64,000 bases of DNA, taken from the NCBI GenBank assembly GCA_039105265.1, contig JAPFFF010000021.1, positions 2,046,001 through 2,110,000 of the forward strand, in the 5' to 3' direction. A model generated the notes under the pieces. It searched no databases. It was not told where the DNA came from and was given only the letters and a program-made list of their open reading frames with translations. Every line of letters begins with the position of its first letter. Position 1 is the first letter of the stretch. Below, one piece after another: positions 1 to 8,300 of this stretch. Made by a program: the position numbers and the translations under genes. The stretch comes from Tritrichomonas musculus. Taxonomy: Eukaryota > Parabasalia > Tritrichomonadida > Tritrichomonadidae.

Positions 1-1116
1 GTTAAGAAGTCAGAAATTCGTGGTCGTGGTGGTGCTGGTTTCTCAACTGGTACAAAATGGTCTTTTGTACCAAAATCAACAACTCCTCCACATTATTTAA
101 TTGTAAACGCAGATGAAGGTGAACCAGGAACTTGCAAAGATCGTCAAATTCTTACAAACGAACCACATAAATTAGTAGAAGGTGCTTTGTTGGCTGGTTT
201 TACAATTCAAGCACACGTTTGCTATGTCTACGTTAGAGGCGAATTCAGACATGAAATTTCACGTTTACAAACAGCAATTGATGAAGCATATGCAAGTGGA
301 CTTATTGGTAAAAACAATAAATTTGGATATCCATTTGATATTATTATTCACTCTGGTGCAGGAGCATATGTTTGTGGTGAAGAAACAGCACTTATGAACT
401 CAATTCAAGGCGTTCCAGGACGTCCTCGTTTTAAGCCACCTTACCCAGCTATCCATGGTTTATTCAATTGCCCAACAGTTGTTAACAATGTCGAAACGAT
501 TTCCAGTATTTCAACAATTTGCAGAAAAGGTGGTGCCTGGTACTCATCTATTGGTGTTCCAGGATCACGAGGACCAAAGATTTATTCTATTTCCGGATGC
601 GTTAATAATCCATGCGTTGTTGAAGATGCTTTAGGTATTCCACTTAAAGACCTTATTGAAAAGCATGCAGGTGGTGTTATTGGTGGATGGGACAATCTTC
701 AAGCCGTTATTCCAGGTGGTCTTTCTTGCCCAATCCTTAATCCAAAGGAAGCAAGTGAAGCAATTATGTCATACGATGATTTAGCTTCATATGGATCTGC
801 TCTTGGAACTGGTGCTGTTATTGTTATTAATAAGAATATTGATATCATTGATGCATTTGCAAGATTGGCTGCATTCTACCATGTAGAAAGCTGCGGACAA
901 TGTGGCCCTTGCAGGCACGGAACAGCCAGACTTGCAGAAATTCTTGATAGAATCTCAAAAGGAAAAGGAGTAAAAGCTGACCTTTGCGATCTTGAACAAA
1001 CAGCAACAGCAACAAACAATTGCATTTGTGCACTTGCTGGTGCTGCATCTGATCCTATCAAAGGACTCCTTAAGAACTTCCGAGAAGAAATTAAATCACG
1101 TCTAAAGGAAGAATAA
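1..1116 (+). CDS. nuoF: NuoF-like 51 kDa NADH dehydrogenase subunit, hydrogenosomal (3' partial)
   Basis: The frame is open from the first base, so the N-terminus lies outside the window. The visible part starts in the FMN/NADH-binding core with [14 protein letters not shown], followed by [13 protein letters not shown], both signatures of the 51 kDa subunit of complex I. Near the C-terminus, [12 protein letters not shown] and a distal cysteine in NNCICALAG supply the four ligands of the N3-type 4Fe-4S cluster. In trichomonads the 51 and 24 kDa subunits are what remains of complex I; they sit in the hydrogenosome matrix and pass electrons from NADH to ferredoxin. No frameshift is visible. The TAA stop is followed by A, giving TAAA, the motif that acts as poly(A) signal in Trichomonas. 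The hydrogenosomal location is known for the family and is not seen here, since the targeting end is missing. Confidence 0.93.
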   Translation, partial: VKKSEIRGRGGAGFSTGTKWSFVPKSTTPPHYLIVNADEGEPGTCKDRQILTNEPHKLVEGALLAGFTIQAHVCYVYVRGEFRHEISRLQTAIDEAYASGLIGKNNKFGYPFDIIIHSGAGAYVCGEETALMNSIQGVPGRPRFKPPYPAIHGLFNCPTVVNNVETISSISTICRKGGAWYSSIGVPGSRGPKIYSISGCVNNPCVVEDALGIPLKDLIEKHAGGVIGGWDNLQAVIPGGLSCPILNPKEASEAIMSYDDLASYGSALGTGAVIVINKNIDIIDAFARLAAFYHVESCGQCGPCRHGTARLAEILDRISKGKGVKADLCDLEQTATATNNCICALAGAASDPIKGLLKNFREEIKSRLKEE

Positions 1117-1290
1117 ATTTAAATTACATTAATTTTACGTAAACAAAATTTGATTTTTTTTTTGAAATGGAATTCTTGTTTTTTTTTTTTTTTTTTTTAG
1201 ATGAAGAATCATATTCAAAAAAAACTCAACATTTGAATATCAAATATTTCTTTTATTTAAAAAAAATGCTGATAATACGTTCATTTAAAT
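1117..1290. other. Short intergenic spacer with T tract
   Basis: This is the convergent 3' gap between NuoF and the EFHC-type gene. It holds a run of 20 T at 1179-1198. No gene or RNA structure is seen. Confidence 0.6.
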
Positions 1291-3075
1291 TCATTGAGCA
1301 AATTGGAGGAATTCTCTCAAAGTGAAAGTATGAGAATCATCATCAAGTTGGTATCTTCTCATTACTGTTAATGCCTCGTGTAATGTAATTTCAAATCCGA
1401 CTCCTCTGAAGAGTTGCATCAAATGTTGAACATCCATCTTACCATGATCACTATATTGTGTAAACAATTCTTTGGGTGTCTGTCCAGTTTGCTTGATTGC
1501 ATATCTTAGCTTCTCAATAATTGTAACAAGATCTGCTTGTGGGAAGTTATCTGGATCTGCCTCCATGTATGACATAGCATATTCAGTTGCTTGAAGGAGT
1601 TGGAATCTAAGGCCATTAATTGTAACAATTCTGCCAACTTCAAGATCTGATGGTCTGAAATATTCGCCTGTTTCTGGGTTCTTCATCTTTGTTCGTTGAA
1701 GGAATTTACCTGCAACGATACCACTATTTCTTTGTGGAGGTTCATAAATTTGGATTGTATCATCGCTCAAATAAAATGTTATAATGAAATTACGAGATGC
1801 ATCGACAGCATTCTTTGTGATCATCTTTGCTGTAAAGCGAAGAACATCATGCATCTTTGAAATAAGTTTCTGTTCATCCTTTGGAGGTGGTTTGGGATGA
1901 AGAGACATAACGTTTCTAATTGTATCTTCTTCACTTCCAATTAATGAATTAGGTGGAATCTGGATTGATACCTTAGTTGTTGGTTGGGATTGTGGAGTTG
2001 TAATAGGTGCCATTTCTTGATCTGTGTAGCCATAATTCTGTCTGTACCAAGTTCTAGTAAACTCGTCACAGTCGTATATAAACATAGCTCGATTTAAGAT
2101 GTTAATTGTGTTTCCAATCTTAAGATCTGGAGGTCTGTAATAATGATCAGCAGACAAGAATCTTGGATCATTTTCAGAAAGTGCCAACACTTCTTTTGGA
2201 ATCTGTGATCTTCTAACAAATGATGGGAAATGATGTCTTCCGTCATTTTGTTTAAGAGTTTCATTGACTTCCATGGTATCATCAGCTAAGAAATAGTTAA
2301 TAACAAATTGGCGAAGATCACCAAATGGTCGATTTCGATCATCCCAATAAGCATAGAAACGAAGAACATGTCCATCATTTGCAAGGAATTGACGAAGTTT
2401 AAGCATTTCAGGCTTTGGAACTCCTCTGTTTCTATGAGTTTCTTCATATTCACGAAGGTTTCTTGTTGATAGATATGGATCATCTGGTACACTAGAAGTT
2501 TCACCTCCGGGACGATTAAGTTTTTGTAAGAATTCTTTGGTAAATTTATCAGCATCAGATATGTAAAATGTTCTTCCATAAAGAGTAAATTCACCGCCGA
2601 TTCTAAAATCGCCAACATTAACATAAGAATCATCATCTTTCTTAGCACGATGCCTTCTTAAAAATGTACCTTGAGGAATTCCAGAATTTCTTTCTCTTGG
2701 TTCTAAAATCTGAATAGTATCATCTTCCAAGAAGAAAAGAATTGTAACATGACGAACACGGTAATTTTCTTCTTGGCTGCTAAATATTGGCTCTTTGAAA
2801 TAACCGTAAAATCTAAGTACTTGGGATCCAAAAGCTACCCAAGCTGGAACAGTTTCGCCAGTTCTAAAATCGCCGCCCATTGATTGATTATAAATTGATG
2901 TTGATGAAATTGCTTCTTTTGGAGGTGCTTGACCTGGTAATAATTTTCCACCAATACCTGGTGCATTTTCATGGATTGCTTGTCCGCCATTTTCGAAAAC
3001 AAGAGCTTGGCTCTTATGGAATTTAACTTGAGTTGGATCAGGAAAAGTATATCCTGGAAGAAGAGGTAAAGTCAT
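1291..3075 (-). CDS. EF-hand domain-containing protein 1/2-like (EFHC, Rib72-type), three DM10 domains
   Basis: Predicted axonemal protein of 594 residues. The start is the ATG at 3075 giving MTLPLLPGYTF; an upstream TTG would extend the frame by 14 residues but is not a likely start. The first residues resemble the EFHC1 opening (LPFLPG-type). Three DM10 modules follow at about 76-190, 230-350 and 410-515, each with the pattern VLRFY or VLRFT, then a strand with EDDTIQI, ADDTMEV or SDDTIQI, and a basic R-R or R-T loop. The C-terminus (about 530-594) looks like an EF-hand pair with HGKMDVQHL and a DDD loop. EFHC1 and Rib72 are microtubule inner proteins of doublet A-tubules. Length and domain order match the family. 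It is divergently arranged with the actin-related gene. Confidence 0.88.
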   Translation of the reverse strand: MTLPLLPGYTFPDPTQVKFHKSQALVFENGGQAIHENAPGIGGKLLPGQAPPKEAISSTSIYNQSMGGDFRTGETVPAWVAFGSQVLRFYGYFKEPIFSSQEENYRVRHVTILFFLEDDTIQILEPRERNSGIPQGTFLRRHRAKKDDDSYVNVGDFRIGGEFTLYGRTFYISDADKFTKEFLQKLNRPGGETSSVPDDPYLSTRNLREYEETHRNRGVPKPEMLKLRQFLANDGHVLRFYAYWDDRNRPFGDLRQFVINYFLADDTMEVNETLKQNDGRHHFPSFVRRSQIPKEVLALSENDPRFLSADHYYRPPDLKIGNTINILNRAMFIYDCDEFTRTWYRQNYGYTDQEMAPITTPQSQPTTKVSIQIPPNSLIGSEEDTIRNVMSLHPKPPPKDEQKLISKMHDVLRFTAKMITKNAVDASRNFIITFYLSDDTIQIYEPPQRNSGIVAGKFLQRTKMKNPETGEYFRPSDLEVGRIVTINGLRFQLLQATEYAMSYMEADPDNFPQADLVTIIEKLRYAIKQTGQTPKELFTQYSDHGKMDVQHLMQLFRGVGFEITLHEALTVMRRYQLDDDSHTFTLREFLQFAQ

Positions 3076-3429
3076 TTGAATAAATGTACGTTGATCGTTA
3101 AAAAACGGATTATTCAAATAAAAAGCTAAACAGACTTAAATTCAAAAACTCGTATATAAAATTTGTTTTTTTCAGAATTGAATAAAATGGAATTTTTCAT
3201 ATTTCTTTTTGATTTTTTAATTTATCATTGAAATATCAATTAAAATATATATTGTCTTGTATCTCTTCTTTAATAAATAATTAAAATCTATGAATTACTC
3301 GATAAAAAAAATCTTCCTAAAAATATCTTTCAGAAATTTTGTATAGTTTATATATATCACAATTTTTCATAAAACAATAAAATATCAAGTTATGTGACTT
3401 TTTAAATAAAAAAGTAATTTATTCAAATA
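3076..3429. other. Divergent intergenic region (EFHC / actin-related gene)
   Basis: About 350 bases of AT-rich DNA between two divergent starts. Both ATGs are preceded by the same short string TTTATTCAAAT: immediately before the ATG on the minus strand, and at 3418-3428 on the plus strand. This makes a shared initiator-type core element plausible. No RNA or repeat is seen. Confidence 0.5.
3418..3428 (+). promoter_or_regulatory. Initiator-like element before the actin-related gene
   Basis: TTTATTCAAAT lies just before the ATG at 3430. The same string abuts the ATG of the divergent EFHC gene. It resembles the TCA core of the trichomonad Inr but has A, not a pyrimidine, after TCA. Its function is inferred from position only. 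Confidence 0.35.
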
Positions 3430-4560
3430 ATGACTGAGCATGAAGTTCTTCCAGTAATCATTGATAATGGATCCGGCACCATTAAAGCAGGAATTTCAGG
3501 TGAATCTGAGCCACAATTCCATTTTTCTACAACTGTTGGCGTTGCAAAATACCCTGTTGTTTTAACTGCTGATACGCATAGAGATTATTACATTTCTAAT
3601 CAAGATTTTGCAAAGGCTGGCGTTTTGAATATTTCTTATCCAATTCATCATGGAATTATTAACGATTGGGACGGCATTGAAAAAATCTGGCATCAAATCA
3701 TTTACAAAGATTTAAAGGTCGAGCCAGGTGAACATCCATTTTTTTTCGTAGATTCTCAAAATTATACAATTGAGCAGCGTGAAAAAATTGCTTCAATTAT
3801 TTTTGAAAAATTCAATGCTCCATCAATTTACTTCCAATCAGATGCGACACTCAATCTTTTGGCAGCTGGTCGTACTTCAGGTCTTATTGTTAGCAGTGGA
3901 GAAGGTATAACATCAATTACTGCAATTTTTGAAGATTATAAAATTCCTCAAGCATCACAATTAAATAAAATGGCTGGTGGAACATTAACATCTTACTTAA
4001 TTAAAAAACTTGGTTCAGACAACTTATCGCATCATACATCTGTCCCTCGTATCATCGCTCAAGAAATTAAAGAAACTCTTTGCTATGCAGCTGAAGATTA
4101 TCAAGCTGAACTTCAAAAAGCTAAATCTGGTGATTCTATTAAGCAAGAATACACTTATCCTGACAATCAAAAATTATCCTTAAACGAGCTTAGATTCAAA
4201 GTCCCTGAATTCTTCTTCCATCCTCATATCTGGGGATGCGAACTTAAAGGTATTCATCAACTTATTTTTGAATCAATAATGAAATCTGATCTTCATGTTA
4301 GAAAGGAACTTTATTCAAATATTATTCTTGCTGGAGGCAATACAATGTTTCCTGGATTCGAGAAAAGGCTTGAAAAAGAGCTTTCAGGTTTAGCTCCTTC
4401 AGGAGTTAATATCAATGTATATGCACCACCAGAGAGAAAATATGCTGCCTGGATCGGAGCTTCTTTCTTAAGTAAATTTGCACAATTTCCAAAAATGGTT
4501 ATCACAAGAAACGAATTCAATGAAGAAGGACAAACTGCAATTTCAAAGAAATGTCCATAA
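3430..4560 (+). CDS. Divergent actin-related protein
   Basis: 376 residues, the normal length of actin. The N-terminal phosphate-binding loop reads VIIDNGSGTIKAGISGE (actin: DNGSGMCKAG). The region IIN-DWDGIEKIWHQIIY matches the conserved WDxMEKIWHH stretch, and the C-terminal half keeps ILAGGNTMFPGFEKRL and ERKYAAWIGASFLS, the actin GG(N/S)T and KYSVWIGGS motifs. The second phosphate loop (actin DSGDGVTH) is changed to SSGEGITS, and the C-terminus ends KKCP instead of KCF. The body diverges strongly from conventional actin. This fits an actin-related protein rather than filament-forming actin; I cannot assign it to Arp1-11. No insertions typical of Arp4, Arp5 or Arp8 are seen. It could be a lineage-specific paralogue. 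Confidence 0.8.
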   Translation: MTEHEVLPVIIDNGSGTIKAGISGESEPQFHFSTTVGVAKYPVVLTADTHRDYYISNQDFAKAGVLNISYPIHHGIINDWDGIEKIWHQIIYKDLKVEPGEHPFFFVDSQNYTIEQREKIASIIFEKFNAPSIYFQSDATLNLLAAGRTSGLIVSSGEGITSITAIFEDYKIPQASQLNKMAGGTLTSYLIKKLGSDNLSHHTSVPRIIAQEIKETLCYAAEDYQAELQKAKSGDSIKQEYTYPDNQKLSLNELRFKVPEFFFHPHIWGCELKGIHQLIFESIMKSDLHVRKELYSNIILAGGNTMFPGFEKRLEKELSGLAPSGVNINVYAPPERKYAAWIGASFLSKFAQFPKMVITRNEFNEEGQTAISKKCP

Positions 4561-4914
4561 AATCATAAATATGTTCATCAAAAAAAATAAGTCTAAAATA
4601 TTATTTTGAATAATTTCTTTTTTTTATTGTTGTCAACCCAATTCCATATTACTTCAACAAATAACAACTCGAATTGTAGTTAACTTTTTAAATACTTATG
4701 AACTTTTCAATTCTTTATTTTTGTATACTTTCAAAAAGTGGATCATAATTTATATTTTTATAATAGAATATCTTTGAATTTTATTCACAAGTAAAGGAAA
4801 TTATAATTAATAATATATTAAAGATAAATTTAATGCTCTCTATGTTTTTTTTTTTTTTTTTTTTTTTTTTGGATTCAAATCCTACATTACGTCACTTTTT
4901 TATATCAATTTTTT
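4561..4914. other. Intergenic, AT-rich with 26-T run
   Basis: AT-rich spacer after the actin-related gene. It contains a run of 26 T at 4845-4870 and no gene. The GC content rises just after it, at the candidate snoRNA. Confidence 0.5.
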
Positions 4915-5027
4915 GGTTGAGTAGCAGCAGGAGCGTTTCCTGAGGTGAATCAGCCATCCACATCTGTCTGGGTTTTAGCGCTAAGCTGTTGCATTTGGCA
5001 GTTTAGCTACCATGACCAGAAACACTT
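4915..5027 (+). ncRNA. Candidate H/ACA box snoRNA (hairpin-hinge-hairpin-tail)
   Basis: A compact GC-richer island in AT-rich DNA folds into two hairpins separated by a hinge and closed by an ACA. Hairpin 1 has a basal stem GGTTGA (4915-4920) with TCAGCC (4950-4955), an open pocket of 7 bases per side, and an upper stem CAGGA/TCCTG (4928-4932, 4938-4942). Hairpin 2 has a basal stem TCTGG (4967-4971) with CCAGA (5016-5020), a pocket of 8 bases per side, and a 9-pair upper stem (4980-4988 with 4999-5007, one G-U). ACA is at 5022-5024 with three bases to the presumed end. The distance from the top of pocket 2 to ACA is 14 bases, as the family requires. The hinge box is imperfect (ACATCT at 4960 instead of ANANNA). 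H/ACA RNAs guide pseudouridylation of rRNA or snRNA. The targets were not identified. Confidence 0.62.
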
Positions 5028-5394
5028 TTCTTAATTTTTTTTAAATTCTCATCCTCATCTATTTTAAAAAATTGACTCTTTGTTTTTACTAGTTGTTCTT
5101 TCCGGAAAGAAATATCGGTTAAATCGATAAGCAAAAAAGCTTTATAATAATATTATTATTGTGATTAGACTAAAGTTATTATTAAAAAAATCTTCAATTC
5201 TAATTTTAAGAATTCTTGCCAAATTTGAATATAAGGTATCTTTTATTAAAAAAAAATTATGAAGAAAGATGTTAGAGGAACAAAAGACGTTTAAAAAAAG
5301 TTGTTATAAAAAAAATCGTTATAAATAATGATTTTCAATTAAATCTTTTAAAAAATTGAAAAGAAATTTCTTATTCAATCAAATTTTTTTAGTG
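5028..5394. other. Intergenic with a 16-base perfect palindrome
   Basis: AT-rich spacer upstream of the giant repeat gene. It holds the perfect palindrome TTCTTTCCGGAAAGAA at 5096-5111, about 285 bases before the ATG at 5395. Nothing else is recognisable. Confidence 0.5.
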
Positions 5395-8300
5395 ATGAAT
5401 GACTTTTACTTTAGCAAATTTCGAGAGCAAGACAGACTTACATATATGCAAGATTATGAACGTCAAGAAGCAGCGCGAAAAAGAACAATTCAGGTCAAAT
5501 TCCATGGTTCAAAACAACCAGCATCAAGAAATCAAAATAAATTAAGCCCAAGAGCAGCTCCTGTTGTTCCTGAAATACAAGGAATTCAATCAAATGGGCC
5601 AATTCGGTCTCCGAGAAATCATAAGATTGATTCTATTCCGCCAAAAAGCTCTCGATCATTATTAGTCCCACAAAATGCAGAACTACATGAAATCGAATTT
5701 TATCGTGAACAAAAATTTTATTTACAAAATGATATAGCTCAGTTGATGTCAGAAATTACGCCATTAAAAAAAAAACTTCGTGAACTTGAAGGTGTTCAAT
5801 ATAGTCAAGTTGAATCTGATCGATATTATTTAGCGCATTTCAAAGGTGATTCAACTGTAGTAGGAACAGCTCTTAAGCAAACCGAATTGGAACAAGCCAT
5901 TGTTAGAATGCAAAAAGAATCCAACGAATTAGCAGATGAAATTAATAGGATAAAGAGTCAATTCTCAAAAAAAGCAATTGATGATCTTTCTGTTGAAATT
6001 CAAAATGGTAGAAGAGCCGTTCATCAGATTACAGAAGATTGTTATTTAATGTCGCAACAAAAAGATGCAAACGAAAGGCATATGGAATCATTTAAAATGT
6101 CTGATCTATATAAAGAAGTTCAAGAGAATAAAAAAACTATTGAAGAACAAAAAAATGACATTCGGAAGTCAATGGAAAAATATAACAAATTAAAAAAATT
6201 ATATTCCAAGGCGGCAGCAAAACAAGAACCAATCGATATAGATGAAACTCCGCAAGTTCAAAAACTCATAGAGAAACTTGAAAGTGAGCATGCAAAGTTT
6301 TTAGATGCCAAGAAAAATTACGAAAATGAAAAGGAAAAGCAAATTCAAGAGATTAAAGCCCTTCGTCAAGAATCAATCGCGCGAAAAGAGCAGGCGAAGA
6401 AGAAAGAAATGCAAGAAAAACGAAGGCAGCAAAAAGAGGAACGAGAAAAAGAAAAGCAAAGAAAATTAGAGGAAGAAGAAAAAAATCGGGAACTTCAAAA
6501 AAAATCTCAACCTACAAAGTCGAGTCAGTCTTCAGTATTTAAGATGAAGAATAATATCAAAAATATTCATACACTCCCAGCAACTAAAGTCGTTGTCGCT
6601 ACAAAAATTTCTGAAGATTATACCAAAGTCCAATTAATAGAACAATTCCAAAACCATGGTAAAATCAATCGTTCATTCTTCTGTCGTGAAGAAGTTAATG
6701 GAAAGCCACCTAATATTTATATGTATGTTGACTACGATAAGAGAGAATATGCTGGAAAGGCGATCGATGACAAATGGTTTGCAGATAGAAATATCATTGT
6801 TAAAGAAGCAAAGAAAGATTGGGAAAAGAAAGCTCAAAAGTATGAAGTTAAGGAACCTGTAAAAGATGAGTCATCTGCTTCTTCATTTATGGATGATGAA
6901 GATAAAAAAGAGGAATCATCAAAACAGAAAAGTGTATCAAGCAAAGCTGAAAACGAAAGCCAGCAACCAGAAAATCCACCTCAAGACGATGCTTTATCAA
7001 GTGAAAGAGCTGATTCAGAAGCTCCACTCAATAGTACTCTCAACAGCACAATTGGTGAATTAACAGGCACAAAGAAAGATGAAAAAGAAGAAATCAAAAA
7101 AGAAGAAGAAGAAAAGAAGGAAAGTGATAATGAAAAGAAAGAAAGTGATAATGAAAAGAAAGAAAGTGATAATGAAAAGAAAGAAAGTGATGACGAAAAG
7201 AAAGAAAGTGATGACGAAAAGAAGAACGATGAAGAAGAAGAAAAGAAAGAAGAAAGTACTGGCAAGAAAGAAACTGATAATGATGATGAAGAAAAGAAAG
7301 ATGAGTCTGAGCATAATAGTTTTGATGATATGATTTCAGCTAGTTTTGATGAAAGTAAGAAAGATGAATCAAACAAAGATGAAGATAAAAGCGAGAATAA
7401 TGATAATAGTTCAATGATTGGTGGAATGGTTGATTATGAACAAAAATTAGATGATGATAAGAAGAATAGTAGCGAAGAAAAAGATAAAAGTGAAGAAAAG
7501 AATAAAAGTGAAGATGAAAATAAGAGCGAAGATGAAAACAAAGGTGATGCATTTTCTGATGATTTTGGTGAAGACAGTAGCAGTGCCAAAGGATCAGACA
7601 TGGGTGGAACTTCAAATAAGCCCAAATCTGTTGAAAAGTCACAATCAAGTGATGGTGAGAAAAATGACGAAGGGAAGCTCACAAATATGCTTGGCTCAAT
7701 GGTTGATAACATGGTCGCACCTGACCAAGAAAATGAATCTGAAACAAAGAGTAAAGAAATTGAAGGGAAAGAAGAGAGTGATGAAAACAGAGATAAAAGT
7801 GAAAAAGAAAGTGAAAGCAACGAAAAGAAAGAATCAGAAAAAGATAACTTCTCAGGATTTGGAAGTGATGATGATCCCTTTGGAGAATCAAAGAAAGAAT
7901 CCGATAACGAAGTTGAAATTCCTGCTGCAAATGAAAAATCAGAATCAAATAAATTAAGTGAAAAAGATAAAAGTGAAAGCGAACATAAAAGTGAAAACGA
8001 ACATAAAAGTGAAAATGAGCATGAAAGCGAACATAAAAGTGAAAGTGGACATAAAAGTGAAAATGAGCATGAAAGCGAACATAAAAGTGAAAGTGAAAAA
8101 GATAAGAGTGGAGCTGAAAATGATGAAGATAAAGATAAATTAAATGCACCTTTATCAAGTCTTGTCGGCTCAATGATTGACAATATGGTTGCACCAGAGC
8201 AAGATGCTTCAGAGAAGAGTAAAGAAATTGAAGGAAAGGAGGAAAGCAATGAAGATAAAGAAAAGAGTGATGATAAAAATGATTCACTATCTGATGGATT

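Noticed and set aside
182-397. 71-codon frame overlapping NuoF
   Set aside because: Shadow frame inside a well-supported conserved gene.
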